From positions 124,001-188,000 of the forward strand of contig NC_018473.1 of NCBI RefSeq assembly GCF_000277815.2: DNA of 64,000 bases, read 5' to 3'. A program made the position numbers and the translations under genes. The stretch is from Encephalitozoon hellem ATCC 50504. Lineage: Eukaryota > Microsporidia > Unikaryonidae. The notes below the pieces were generated by a model. That model did not search any database and was not told the origin of the DNA. It saw only the letters and a list, made by a program, of their open reading frames with translations. This document shows positions 52,624-62,474 of the stretch, in pieces (position 1 is the first letter of the stretch; the number at the start of each line of letters is the position of its first letter).

Positions 52624-52980
52624 TTAATTATGAGAACTTACCTTGTTCGGGTTGAATCCATACCTGATCTTTCTTGCCTGAGAAGAGCGAACTCTAACGA
52701 TCTTGGCATGGCATGCACAAGACACACAAAACTGTGACTTGTAGCCCATTCTTGGGACTTCAAACACCTCGTAAATGGTTTTTTCCTTCAGATCATCAAA
52801 TGACGCCTGCTCGATAAGTGACTGGATCCTAAATCTTTTGATTGCCTTGTCCTTGGGGGTCACACGCCCACACTTGTCGCACTGAATGGGCTTCACACTT
52901 CCTCTGTTCTTCTTTGATCTTCCATGGTTTCTCCTCTTAACAGTCTACAAAATTAGAACACTTCTTCAGTCACTTACCAT
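52624..52980 (-). CDS. RPS26: 40S ribosomal protein S26 (spliced)
   Basis: Exons complement 52980-52978 (ATG only) and 52944-52624; intron 52945-52977. Spliced product is 107 residues beginning [20 protein letters not shown], then [19 protein letters not shown] and [16 protein letters not shown], the S26e zinc-binding pattern (CxxC...CxxC). Unspliced RNA would stop at TGA after four codons. The extreme C-terminus is shortened relative to yeast. Confidence 0.94.
52945..52977 (-). other. spliceosomal intron in RPS26 (33 nt)
   Basis: Minus strand begins GTAAGTGACT and ends TTCTAATTTTGTAG. Consensus donor, CTAAT branch box 7 bases from the terminal AG, positioned right after the ATG as in RPL14. 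Confidence 0.93.
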
Positions 52981-53000
52981 TCTTAAGGGCAAAAATTTTC
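52981..53000 (-). promoter_or_regulatory. ribosomal-protein promoter motif upstream of RPS26
   Basis: Minus strand has AAAATTTTT then GCCCTTAAGA immediately before the ATG, the same pair seen at RPL14, RPL19, RPS18 and RPL36. Confidence 0.6.
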
Positions 53001-53020
53001 GAAGCAATGAACTTTAGCGT

Positions 53021-53182
53021 CTATGGGCGTGAGCTACTAAGGAGCTTCTGTTCTCTGTGAATCTTGAGTTTCAGATTGTAGAAATAGGAACTCCACAAGC
53101 TTTTGGTTGTTACTCTTAAATAAAGATACAGACATACCCCAAACAATAATAGCGCCTTGTATTTAGATGAGTCTTCTAGCAT
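53021..53182 (-). CDS. candidate small single-pass membrane protein
   Basis: 53 residues from ATG 53182: MLEDSSKYKALLLFGVCLYL, a helix to about residue 27, then a basic Ser/Lys tail. The start lies inside the divergent CDC50 gene, overlapping it by 16 bases. No CCC motif precedes the ATG. Could be a small ER subunit or a chance frame. Confidence 0.35.
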   Translation of the reverse strand: MLEDSSKYKALLLFGVCLYLYLRVTTKSLWSSYFYNLKLKIHREQKLLSSSRP

Positions 53183-53979
53183 ACCTATCAAGAATAAAAA
53201 GGCACTTTCTATCCCAGAAGCTTCCCGGGACATATAGATCAGAGTCTAACAGAAGTTTTTTGACCACGCTTTTTGTCATAGGTCTCCTAAACCTTGTCCT
53301 TGGCATAATAGCAACATTCGTGTATAGCAGCCTGATGGAAGTAACTATTCCATATACAGACAGCATGAGCACAGATATCTATCTTCCTAGGGGCAGAATC
53401 TATCTTTTTCTGGAAATGAGAGAGTTCTATCAGACTAACCTGAGGTATAGCAAGAGCATTAGCTATGATCAACTTAAGGGAGAAAGGCCAAAGAGCCTTA
53501 GTTCAGCCAGTCCATTATCTTACAAGGACGGAAAGATTATATATCCAGCGGGGCTTCTTCCAAATAGCTTTCCTCATGATACATATAGGATTGATGGAAT
53601 CGATATTGAGACCGAAGGAATTTCGTGGGAATCAGAAAGAAGCTCAGTGAAGCCATCATCTTATACAAGAGATGAAGTTGTTCCTCCTCCACTGTGGCCA
53701 GTTTACAGTGACGTCCCTGATCTGAGCACAGACGAGAGATTCATAAACTGGATTTACATAGCACCCTTTCCCAGCTTCAGAAAGCTTTGGGGCGTGGCCG
53801 ATGTGGGGACAGAAGGGATGTATACACTTAACATTACTTCCATGTTTCCATACGGGAAGAAATATGTATCACTTGCACAGTTGTCAGTAATAGGTCCGAA
53901 AAATTACTTTCTATCTATCGGGTTGATGTTTGTTGGGCTAATTATGATCTTATTTTCTCTCCATAGCCACTGCTTATAA
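53167..53979 (+). CDS. CDC50/LEM3 family flippase subunit
   Basis: 270 residues, two membrane helices (about 33-55 and 247-265) around an extracytoplasmic domain. Family blocks: PAGLLPNSFPHDTYRIDG, DERFINWIYIAPFPSFRKLW, and SVIGPKNYFLSIGLMFVGLI. Partner of P4-ATPase lipid flippases. Shorter than yeast Cdc50 (391). First ATG of the frame used. Confidence 0.88.
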   Translation: MSLLAYLSRIKRHFLSQKLPGTYRSESNRSFLTTLFVIGLLNLVLGIIATFVYSSLMEVTIPYTDSMSTDIYLPRGRIYLFLEMREFYQTNLRYSKSISYDQLKGERPKSLSSASPLSYKDGKIIYPAGLLPNSFPHDTYRIDGIDIETEGISWESERSSVKPSSYTRDEVVPPPLWPVYSDVPDLSTDERFINWIYIAPFPSFRKLWGVADVGTEGMYTLNITSMFPYGKKYVSLAQLSVIGPKNYFLSIGLMFVGLIMILFSLHSHCL

Positions 53980-54065
53980 TGAGAGCCAACCAAGATATTT
54001 TGACAGTAAATAAATTAGATCGATTTAATAATTATTTAGGTGTGCGATCATACAGTCGTCACTGA

Positions 54066-55535
54066 TTAAATGGCCTTCATAATATTCTTGTAGGATATCA
54101 TTGAATCACCAACAATATAGAGCCTTGACTTTCCTTCCATTTCTGTACTATAATATTCATACAGGGCTCGATATTCCGAGTAGGTGATTCCATTTCTTAT
54201 GTAAACTATTATGTAGCTCATTGGGTTCTCAGACTCCCTTGCAGTAGAAAAGCACTTTCCGTCGAGTCTGCTTGTCCACCAATGACGGAGAACCCTTTTG
54301 ATCGCAGGCTGATACCCTAGCTTAATATCGACATCGTCATCAAAGCGATATCCATAGTGCCTCCATATGGGCATCAAGAGTGGATATCTTTTTGTAAACG
54401 CCTCAACTTCGTCTATAAGGTCTGGGTGCCTTTTGACCTCGTTGCTTGGATTCTTTCTGTTTTTAAGAGAATATATTATAAGCAGCTTGCTCCGCTCTAT
54501 AACCGAAATGTCCTTTCTTGCAAGATACTCGTCAATTTCCTCCTTGCTGACCTTGTTGTTTTTCAGGATGCTCATTTCTATTTCGCTTAAATCCTTGAGC
54601 CTGAGGCATGCCTTCATCACGTGGCCGTGCTGTGCAAGATGTGCTTCCAGCTGTCTAGAGAGCTTGGTATTTTCCTCGAGATCGTCAAAAATGAATTCAT
54701 GAAGCCTCTTCTTTTTGAATTCCGCCTTCTTGATCAGCCCCTTGATGTCTTCTGAAACCTCATATATGTCCTTAAATTTCGAAGCATCAAAAAATGGATC
54801 TCCAACTACAGAGTAGCTTTTTTTTCCAATTCTGACAATGCCGTTCTCGTATTCTGTGTGTTCATAAAGTAAGGATTGATATCTCCATTCATATAGCAAC
54901 GGTGTGTAAAGATCAAAAGATCTGTCCAGCATTATCAGTGTTCCACCCTGCCCGAGATTGAGCCCTGTAAGCCTGGTGTTCAACATGTCAGAGTCCTCAA
55001 GGAGGTACTTATCTCCAGCCTGAACTTTAATCGTTGGAATACTTCCAAGGTTCATAATAAGAGAGAAAATCCCGTCTAAAGCTCTTTTCCTGATGGATGG
55101 AGATGCATAGTCGTCGACCTTCGTCCGGTGGAGTGTATACAGAAAGTTGTCTTGTTTAAAAAAGTCCATATATATCTCGTGGACTTCAGAAATGACACAG
55201 TATACATCGCTTGTAGCAAGAATTTCTAGCATCAAGGAATCTATCTGGTTTGTAAACAGGATTATGTATCTCTCGTAAAAGGGGCTCGACACCTCTTCTA
55301 TCAGCCATCTTATGCTCTCCGGGCGTATTACAGCTATACAGGTGATTCCTTGTATCTTCTCTCTTCTTCTGTTCATTATACTATCAAATAAGAAATAGTC
55401 GTTCTCAAGAAATCGGGAATGAGGAATGATATTGCTAAGAATCACCTTTGTGTCCTCGTCAAACAGAAGGGCTTTAACACCTTCCCCCATTGTCAATATC
55501 TCGTCTACTTTTTTTCCGAGCAAATCATCGTGCAT
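54066..55535 (-). CDS. Sec1/Munc18 (SM) family protein
   Basis: 489 residues. SM core: GGTLIMLDRSFDLYTPLLYE then WRYQSLLYEH, and the C-terminal MSYIIVYIRNGITYSEYRAL. It binds syntaxins and promotes SNARE assembly. The exact member (Sec1, Sly1, Vps45 or Vps33) is unclear; the C-terminal G-x-T-Y-S-E wording leans to Sec1 or Sly1. Shorter than yeast members (577-724). Confidence 0.82.
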   Translation of the reverse strand: MHDDLLGKKVDEILTMGEGVKALLFDEDTKVILSNIIPHSRFLENDYFLFDSIMNRRREKIQGITCIAVIRPESIRWLIEEVSSPFYERYIILFTNQIDSLMLEILATSDVYCVISEVHEIYMDFFKQDNFLYTLHRTKVDDYASPSIRKRALDGIFSLIMNLGSIPTIKVQAGDKYLLEDSDMLNTRLTGLNLGQGGTLIMLDRSFDLYTPLLYEWRYQSLLYEHTEYENGIVRIGKKSYSVVGDPFFDASKFKDIYEVSEDIKGLIKKAEFKKKRLHEFIFDDLEENTKLSRQLEAHLAQHGHVMKACLRLKDLSEIEMSILKNNKVSKEEIDEYLARKDISVIERSKLLIIYSLKNRKNPSNEVKRHPDLIDEVEAFTKRYPLLMPIWRHYGYRFDDDVDIKLGYQPAIKRVLRHWWTSRLDGKCFSTARESENPMSYIIVYIRNGITYSEYRALYEYYSTEMEGKSRLYIVGDSMISYKNIMKAI

Positions 55536-55639
55536 TGTATTTCTCGAATGTTTGTTGAGACATCCTATTTCTCTGTTTCAGAATCATTTCTAAAACCAGA
55601 GACACAGCATTTTGAAAGCTTGCAATAGTTTTACATCTT

Positions 55640-57439
55640 TTATTTTTTGGATAAGAATCCTACTTCAAAAAGGTGGACCTGGCCCTTGACTTTCTCCTCC
55701 CTTTCCGTATTGAAGAGGGAGCTATATCCATGGCCAAAGAGCCACGAAAATACAGACATTCTTTCAATCCCCTTGAGCCAGTGAACTGTAGAAACTCTTT
55801 CTAAAGGGAGTGTCTCCGTAGTTTTTATGAACCATTGACTGCAGTTTTTTAGTTTAAATGTATGATAAGGACCGGTGCTTGTTCTGTAGCTTTCACTAAG
55901 GTAATACGATGCACCAGCTTCCGAGCCTCTAATAATGGCCTCGTTATAGAGAAACCGGTATATTGGGTACTCCAGGTCGTAAAAATCATGCAATGATACC
56001 ATTGTTTCCACACACTCGGAATCATCTCTGAAGCAGCCTATCAAGCCCATCACATCATTTTTCATGTTGACAAGATTCTCGATGTTCTTGCGTGGAGTCT
56101 TTATCACAACATTGTCCTTGTATGCAAATCTCTTTCTTTCCCTTTCGTTCATGAACTTTATATAGACGCCATGCTTTTTCATTATCTTTTGGATATTCTT
56201 ACCTCCATACCCAATTATTCTTTTATGATGTCTCTCATCAATATAAAAAGTTAACTCCTCCGGAAACTCGTCTTCAATCATTTCTAAGGCGCTTTTGAAT
56301 GCTCCGGAAGATCCACTTATAACCATATGGATCCTAGTACTTCCAGGCCTCTTGTGAATTGCAATTCCACAGCACACATCTCTCATTATTCTTGTAATTT
56401 TTCCATTCTTCTTTCCACAGAGAAACTCGACAGTTTCTGTCTCAATATCCATCTCGCCTTCCACATATCCTCCATTCTCCTCCACTATCCTCAATAGAGT
56501 CTGCTTCTCACCAATGACCATGAATCCACAGCTTATGTTCTTGATCTGAAGTATAAAAACACCGTCATAGCTAGGATACTTCATATTCTCTACCACCATT
56601 TTCATTATGCTATTGTACAGTAGATTTATCTTATTCTTTGCTCTTCTAACCTCATACAGATCAAATCCTTTTAAAATCACCTCCGTGTAATCTTCGCATA
56701 TTTCTCTTGTGTCAATGTATGATTGAGTGTCAGACAGAATATCCTCAACCTCAGCTCCCTTATATGAAAGCAAATGTGCAGTCTTTTGGGAGTCGAGTAC
56801 AAGCCTTTCAACTACCTTTTCAGGCTCCTGGAGATCAATGGCTGCCCCATTGTGGGATATAAGACATTCGTCAGAATTTATTCTCGAGTGGTAGAACACC
56901 CTCCCTCCATTCCTGACAACCTCCTTTGCAGGTATACCTACTCTTCTAATTTCGGTGGTCCTTCCAAATGCATTTTCAATCATTAGGAGTATTTTCATTC
57001 TTGCATCCAGGCACGCCCTTCTTTTTCCACATATAAAGGCCTCAACCTTGCCATCTATCTTGATGCAGATGGAAGTCTCCGTGGCATCCATTATTTCTTT
57101 CATCTTTTCAGTTATTTCGGCTTTCATCGGATATAGGCAGAGAGGTATCTCTACTCTGTAGCAATATCTAAAGCACTTACTAACTAGCTTCATCATTTGA
57201 TGGATGCTGTAGCGATGGTTCACATTCAGAGATACTTGAACCTTGTTCCCCACGTCCTTAGATATCGAAGCTCGGCCTATTCCCACAAGGATCTTCTGCA
57301 AGTCTAGGCATATTCCATTGTACATAGAAGAAACCATTTCCTTTGGCGTGTGCCCTCCTAACGGTATTATGAAGGATAGGAAAATTCCGCTAGGCTCGGG
57401 AACAGCAAAACACTCGAGCCCCTTCCTACGGTGCTCCAT
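55640..57439 (-). CDS. KH-domain RNA-binding protein (YLL032C-like)
   Basis: 599 residues. A clear KH domain around residue 405-460 (FYIDERHHKRIIGYGGKNIQ, GxxG as GYGG) and at least one weaker KH-like unit before it (VFILQIKNISCGFMVIGEKQ). Length and C-terminal Ser/Thr/aromatic part recall the fungal YLL032C family of multi-KH proteins, of unknown role. No membrane segment. Confidence 0.65.
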   Translation of the reverse strand: MEHRRKGLECFAVPEPSGIFLSFIIPLGGHTPKEMVSSMYNGICLDLQKILVGIGRASISKDVGNKVQVSLNVNHRYSIHQMMKLVSKCFRYCYRVEIPLCLYPMKAEITEKMKEIMDATETSICIKIDGKVEAFICGKRRACLDARMKILLMIENAFGRTTEIRRVGIPAKEVVRNGGRVFYHSRINSDECLISHNGAAIDLQEPEKVVERLVLDSQKTAHLLSYKGAEVEDILSDTQSYIDTREICEDYTEVILKGFDLYEVRRAKNKINLLYNSIMKMVVENMKYPSYDGVFILQIKNISCGFMVIGEKQTLLRIVEENGGYVEGEMDIETETVEFLCGKKNGKITRIMRDVCCGIAIHKRPGSTRIHMVISGSSGAFKSALEMIEDEFPEELTFYIDERHHKRIIGYGGKNIQKIMKKHGVYIKFMNERERKRFAYKDNVVIKTPRKNIENLVNMKNDVMGLIGCFRDDSECVETMVSLHDFYDLEYPIYRFLYNEAIIRGSEAGASYYLSESYRTSTGPYHTFKLKNCSQWFIKTTETLPLERVSTVHWLKGIERMSVFSWLFGHGYSSLFNTEREEKVKGQVHLFEVGFLSKK

Positions 57440-57583
57440 AGTTTCTGAGGAACCACATGTCTTTTATACGTAAGTACATGAAACATACATCACATCAGCC
57501 TTCCAAAACATGTATGCAATACCTTGAGGGTGTTTATTGGGCTTTAGAATGAAGAGTCCGGGGAATCTTTTAATAAACACATC

Positions 57584-58768
57584 CTAGCTGCAGCAAATAA
57601 TGTAACTGCAGATAGAAATACCTATTAATGATGCAGCTAAGGGAACCACAAGAGGAAGGCTAAAGGGTCTGTCTAGAGAGGGATGCCTCAGCTTAAGAAA
57701 CACGAGACCCATGCATGACAAGGAATAGAACAAGGATGTCCCAAATGCTATCTTATTCACCATCCAAGTTATGCTTTCCAACTTAGCGAATGCAAAAACA
57801 ATGAGGGAGAAAGCAGCAAGGGACACCATCTCCAACTTCTTACTGAACTTTACTGGAACAAGAGACTCGATGATTCCCGTTCCAACGATGAGTGAGCACA
57901 CAAGAGACCCAATCGTGGGAATAAGTGTGACTATTATTGATAGCATCCTGGGTGTAATGGGAATTCCTACTGCCTTGAAGTATTCATCAATAAAAAAAAC
58001 ATTTCCAATAATGTCATCGTACGGCACTACACACATCATTGACAGGCTAATGAGTATGTATATAAAAGCCACAATCCATATAGACCCAACTATGGCTTTT
58101 GGAAAGCTCTTCCCGGGATTGTGTATTCGATTTGCAATATAATTCCCACAGTTCCATCCATCGAATGAGAATTGTGTGAAGCACAGGCCCTTAACTATAG
58201 AGGTTGCATCTACTTCTATGGTACTATTTCTTACGTCAAGTATTGCAGGATTTGGAGAGCTCTTAACCACAATAAACGATATGGAAGAAATAACTAAAAG
58301 AGAGGCAACCGTAACGACCTTAAGAAAAAACAGTATTCTCATCGTCCATGTGACCAATCTTCCCCCAAAAGATAAAAATATAGTGCACAGGCCTAACAAC
58401 GCAGCAATACAGTAGTCTCTTCCAATATCGTTTTCAAAGCATTCGTGTATTTTGATGGACATGATTGCACAAGATAGAGGTAGTATCAACAATATAGAAA
58501 CCAAAGAATAAATGGTCCCCAGATGTTTTGAATATGCCTTACTGAGGTAATTTAAATCTCCCCCAGCATATGGATAGGTAGATCCAAGCTCGGCATAGCA
58601 TAGTCCAAACATAGTTGCAATTATCGCAGAAGCAACTATCAGGAAGATAGAGGAGGCACATGTTCCTGTTTGTGATAAGACATAGTGTGCCATGCTAAAA
58701 ACCCCTATGCCCACCATATTGCATATGGACAGGAACAATAAATCAAGCATCTTGATCTTTTTTTCCAT
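57584..58768 (-). CDS. amino acid transporter (APC superfamily)
   Basis: 394 residues, about 11-12 membrane helices. Start of helix 1 NMVGIGVFSM (GIG substrate-binding motif), AELGSTYPYAGGDLNYLSKA, and CFTQFSFDGWNCGNYIANRI match LAT/APC-type permeases. It probably imports host amino acids. ATG 58768 follows CCCC; the longer frame begins with GTG. Confidence 0.85.
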   Translation of the reverse strand: MEKKIKMLDLLFLSICNMVGIGVFSMAHYVLSQTGTCASSIFLIVASAIIATMFGLCYAELGSTYPYAGGDLNYLSKAYSKHLGTIYSLVSILLILPLSCAIMSIKIHECFENDIGRDYCIAALLGLCTIFLSFGGRLVTWTMRILFFLKVVTVASLLVISSISFIVVKSSPNPAILDVRNSTIEVDATSIVKGLCFTQFSFDGWNCGNYIANRIHNPGKSFPKAIVGSIWIVAFIYILISLSMMCVVPYDDIIGNVFFIDEYFKAVGIPITPRMLSIIVTLIPTIGSLVCSLIVGTGIIESLVPVKFSKKLEMVSLAAFSLIVFAFAKLESITWMVNKIAFGTSLFYSLSCMGLVFLKLRHPSLDRPFSLPLVVPLAASLIGISICSYIICCS

Positions 58769-58831
58769 TCCGGGGCCTCTGTCCAAAAACTTTAATTTAA
58801 GAAACGGAGCCGTTGGCCCAAAGGCCAGAAA

Positions 58832-59701
58832 ATGAGACACCCCATGGACATCGAGACAGCCGAGAGCATCATAAAGAACGACGAAGTTCCTATAGCTAGG
58901 AGAATGAGATCCCTGTTCTATCTACGTAACATACTGCTTCCCAAATCTGTGAACGCCATTGCAGGAGCATTTGCATCCAAGTCTATTCTTCTGAAGCACG
59001 AGGCTGCATATGTTCTTGGGCAAATGTGCATGGAGGAGTCGGTCCCTGTGCTTCTGAATATTTTATCTGACGAGAATGAAAACGAGATTGTCAGGCATGA
59101 GGCTGGAGAAGCCCTAGGAAACTTCAAGCCCACCAAAGAAATAGTTGAGGGATTGGAGAAGTATGTCAACCATCCTCTGAAGCCCATTTCTGAAACCTGT
59201 TATTTGGCGTTGATGAAGCTGAAAAACGGAGTAAATATGGTATCCAAGTTTGGATCCAGAGACCCAGCATCTCCAATGGAGGGAAGCTTTGAAGAGGCAA
59301 GAGAAATTTTATTGAATAAGAATGAGTGTCTATATAGAAGGTACCAGGCAATGTTTTATCTGAGGGACCTTGGAACGTCTGAAGCGATACATGCCCTTGG
59401 AAAAGCCATGGAAGACGAATCATCACTGTTCAAGCATGAGATCTCATTTGTGTTTGGGCAAATGAGATCCACAGAATCTATTCCATATCTTATTAAGGGA
59501 ATGGAGGATGTAAGAGAACATGGAATGGTCAGGCATGAGTGTGCAGAGGCACTGGGCGCAATTGGCAACGACAAGTCTCTTGAGGCGTTAGTTAAATATC
59601 TTTATGATCCTTGTGATATTCTAAGGGAGAGTGTAGAAGTAGCTGTGGATATTCACAACTATATGAATAGCTGCGAAATAGAGTACTGCACAGTGCAATG
59701 A
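58832..59701 (+). CDS. LIA1: deoxyhypusine hydroxylase
   Basis: 289 residues. Eight HEAT-like repeats in two halves with the four iron-binding His-Glu pairs: H56-E57, H89-E90, H202-E203, H235-E236 ([38 protein letters not shown]). Completes hypusine formation on eIF5A. Divergent from the transporter gene; CCC upstream of the ATG. Confidence 0.95.
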   Translation: MRHPMDIETAESIIKNDEVPIARRMRSLFYLRNILLPKSVNAIAGAFASKSILLKHEAAYVLGQMCMEESVPVLLNILSDENENEIVRHEAGEALGNFKPTKEIVEGLEKYVNHPLKPISETCYLALMKLKNGVNMVSKFGSRDPASPMEGSFEEAREILLNKNECLYRRYQAMFYLRDLGTSEAIHALGKAMEDESSLFKHEISFVFGQMRSTESIPYLIKGMEDVREHGMVRHECAEALGAIGNDKSLEALVKYLYDPCDILRESVEVAVDIHNYMNSCEIEYCTVQ

Positions 59702-59803
59702 GATGGATGGAAAGATCGCACAAGGATCTATCAGCTTATTCTGACGATAACACCCTTTCTATTAAATTGATTTAGCAAACCTTTTACAAGAGCCATGCAT
59801 GGT

Positions 59804-60460
59804 TTATTTTCCAGAAAGGGTAGAGATGTAACCTTTCAGCAAGGGAACAAGAAAACACCAATTGGCCAGCACAGTCATCACATGAAATATTTCATGGTAC
59901 CCAAATATCTGAGGATATGGGTTTGGCCTTTCCATTCCATATATGAGCCCTCCAATTATGTATATGGCACCACCCAATACAAAAAGAGAAAGGTCGCTCA
60001 ATGGAATGCTCTTCATAATTATACGGAAAAATGGAACGATGGACACACCATGAAGTATGTAAACCATGAGATCAAAGTGCATGTGCAGTTTTTTCATAAG
60101 GACGATCTTCAAAATCCCTGCGAGCGATATTGTCCATGTCATCACCAAAACGTATTTCGTGTATGTTCCTATTGGAACCAAGTTAAGAATCACAGATGTC
60201 TGAGTGCCTGATATAAGAAGAAATATAGATATATGATCTAACCTCTGGAAAAGAGACTTTGTCTTTTCGTCCTTCCATGACGTGGTGTGGTATGTGCTGC
60301 TTACTCCAAATAATACAAGCTGGGACAGAAGATATATCATTATCCCAAGATTTCCTTTTCTGTGAATGCAGCAGATAGCATACATGAAGGTCTTTGCGAT
60401 GGTAAGGTAGAAGGCAGCTTGGTGGATTCTTCCACGAAGCATAGGCTTTTGCTTTGTCAT
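59804..60460 (-). CDS. PAQR/hemolysin III-type membrane protein
   Basis: 218 residues, seven membrane helices. Conserved motifs: RGRIHQAAF near the start, YHTTSW (His ligand), LDHISIFLLISGT (Asp-His), and YHEIFHVMTVLANW (His-x3-His), together the zinc site of PAQR/HlyIII proteins. Ceramidase-like or receptor activity is possible. ATG 60460 fits the family and follows a CCC motif; an in-frame ATG at 60556 would add 32 residues. Confidence 0.82.
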   Translation of the reverse strand: MTKQKPMLRGRIHQAAFYLTIAKTFMYAICCIHRKGNLGIMIYLLSQLVLFGVSSTYHTTSWKDEKTKSLFQRLDHISIFLLISGTQTSVILNLVPIGTYTKYVLVMTWTISLAGILKIVLMKKLHMHFDLMVYILHGVSIVPFFRIIMKSIPLSDLSLFVLGGAIYIIGGLIYGMERPNPYPQIFGYHEIFHVMTVLANWCFLVPLLKGYISTLSGK

Positions 60461-60611
60461 TTTGTTGGGTACGAGCAAACTCAATTTATATAAGCTATGC
60501 CAATCAAATCTGTCTGTCTTGGAAAAACAATCGAAGAAGAGACCGTCAGATAACATAGCGAATGTAGGCTTTTATGGGAAATAAAAAGAAGATGACAGAC
60601 CCTGTCTGCTG

Positions 60612-61295
60612 ATGAAGAAATCTCAAGACAGCAAGAGGGATGAGGCCAGAAAGGATAAGAGCATGAAGTCTCCCTTACTGAAGGAAAAGCTCACACCGGA
60701 AGAGGTATGGAAGAATGCAGCTATTCTATTGGGAACCAAAAGAAAAGAATCCACTCCAAAATCAATGCAAGGCATAAAAACCTTTGACTTCAATGATGTT
60801 TGTGCGGAAATTGAGAAAGTGAATAAGGAAAGAATTTCGTTGTATGGAAGTGGCCATGAAGACGGAGTAAGAAGGTTCTATGAGATTGAAGCCTCGAACT
60901 CTCTTGTACATATTCCAAACTTCAGAGACTTAGAAAGAAAATATGTTCCAAGGACGCCTGTGGAAACACCTAGCTTCTTTCCAAAGACAGCGCTATATAT
61001 ATTTGAAAGCCAGGACATATTCAAGAAACTAGACATAGATACGCTCTTCTTCATTTTTTATTCTCAGCTTGGAACTGTTCAGCAATACTATGCTGCTACA
61101 CAACTAAAGACGTATTCGTGGAGATTCCATACAAAATACTTCACGTGGTTTCAGAGGCTAGACGAGCCAAAGCTGATAACGGCAGACTATGAAAGGGGTG
61201 ATTTCTTGTTCTTCGACTACGATGTTACATGGTCTTTCATGAAGAAAAGTGACTTTACATTTGAGTACAAATACCTTGAATGCTCCGAATGGTAA
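60612..61295 (+). CDS. CCR4-NOT subunit with NOT box (Not3/Not5-like)
   Basis: 227 residues. C-terminal NOT box at about 130-225: FKKLDIDTLFFIFYSQLGTV, QQYYAATQLKTYSWRFHTKY, TWFQRLDEPKLITADYERG, FDYDVTWSFMKKSDFTFEYK. The wording fits Not3/Not5 rather than Not2. The long coiled-coil N-terminus of yeast Not5 is gone, leaving a charged linker. CCC before the ATG. Confidence 0.88.
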   Translation: MKKSQDSKRDEARKDKSMKSPLLKEKLTPEEVWKNAAILLGTKRKESTPKSMQGIKTFDFNDVCAEIEKVNKERISLYGSGHEDGVRRFYEIEASNSLVHIPNFRDLERKYVPRTPVETPSFFPKTALYIFESQDIFKKLDIDTLFFIFYSQLGTVQQYYAATQLKTYSWRFHTKYFTWFQRLDEPKLITADYERGDFLFFDYDVTWSFMKKSDFTFEYKYLECSEW

Positions 61296-61353
61296 ACTTT
61301 TTGCATGTCTGTATACTATAACTGTCTTAGCAGAAATGATAAAGAGACTGTTT

Positions 61354-62418
61354 CTACTTTTTTTGGTGTCTCAGAATTTTTTTATATATTCTCCTGACTT
61401 CTTCTCTCTGTCTGGTACTCTCTGCTTCTTTCCTGAACCATAGGGAAACTAGAGACTTTTGTCCCGGGATTTTCATCTTAAGAGCTGCATTCATTGTCCT
61501 GAACGCATGGCGGAATATCTCGAGAACCATCTGTGAGTTTCTGCAAACAGCTGCTACATCACAGTCAGGGTCTGTCGGATCCTCGATGGATAGTGTCTTT
61601 GCATCATTCCTTATATATCCAACCCTGTTTACAGAAATCTTTGCAGTCTTATACGGAAAATCGCATCCATAGTACTGAAAGAAATCCATGAAAAGAACGC
61701 CGATGTTCTTAAGAGGAGAGATCCGGTTCTCTTGGACAAGAGGATGTAGCTGAAAGAAGCTCAGAAGAAGAAGGAACTGGGAATAGCTGTTCAGCCCTCC
61801 GGTTGCGGCATCTGACTGGTTTCTTATAGTAAGAAAGTGCTTCAACAGAATTGCAAACACTCTTATGTAAGGATGCTCCTTCAAAGTATACCTTATAAAC
61901 TTTGCAGCTTCAACCCCGTTTTCTTGATTCACAGAAATATCTATTCTAAATCCAAATATTCTGTCTCTAAGCTTGAGAATGGGAATTCTGCATTTTCTGA
62001 TATGAAACAGAGTCTCTTTTTTAACGAAATCTGCCCCCATCATAAGGTTTTTTATCTTTGACAGGTACCTGTTGGCATATTCTTTATCAGTGTCTATGCC
62101 AAGTTGAACATTTACATCGATATCACTCGATGGAACGATTAGTCCCGTAGTGTGGCTGCCAAAGGGGACAACATTAGCACTTGGAAGCTCACGGACTATC
62201 AACTTCTTAATTCTTTCAAATATGTACATCCTTGAATTGATTTCTATTTGTGTGGGTGCTATCTCCTGGTATAGCTGCAACAGCTCGAGATCAAGCTTCT
62301 CTAAGTTTCCAAGAGAGACGGAGGACATATTTGTATCAAGCAATGATTCTATTGAAGACAGCATGTGGCCCTTCGAGTCTACTTTTGACTTGCTATCTCG
62401 TGTTGGCTTAATAGGCAT
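61354..62418 (-). CDS. non-canonical poly(A) polymerase, Trf4/TENT4-like
   Basis: 354 residues. Nucleotidyltransferase motif FGSHTTGLIVPSSDIDVNVQ with D99 and D101, third catalytic Asp at about 160 (FRIDISVN), and the PAP-associated region GGLNSYSQFLLLLSFFQLHP with DFFQYYGCDF. Matches Trf4/5 of the nuclear TRAMP complex. Lacks the long terminal extensions of yeast Trf4. Confidence 0.88.
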   Translation of the reverse strand: MPIKPTRDSKSKVDSKGHMLSSIESLLDTNMSSVSLGNLEKLDLELLQLYQEIAPTQIEINSRMYIFERIKKLIVRELPSANVVPFGSHTTGLIVPSSDIDVNVQLGIDTDKEYANRYLSKIKNLMMGADFVKKETLFHIRKCRIPILKLRDRIFGFRIDISVNQENGVEAAKFIRYTLKEHPYIRVFAILLKHFLTIRNQSDAATGGLNSYSQFLLLLSFFQLHPLVQENRISPLKNIGVLFMDFFQYYGCDFPYKTAKISVNRVGYIRNDAKTLSIEDPTDPDCDVAAVCRNSQMVLEIFRHAFRTMNAALKMKIPGQKSLVSLWFRKEAESTRQREEVRRIYKKILRHQKK

Positions 62419-62474
62419 TCGTACAGCACAATTTGTATGAGGATAAAAATTAGAGAAAATATTATGAAAAGGGT

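Noticed and set aside
57473..57478. GTAAGT in the gap between the KH and transporter genes
   Set aside because: The plus-strand frame around it is only about ten codons and resembles nothing.
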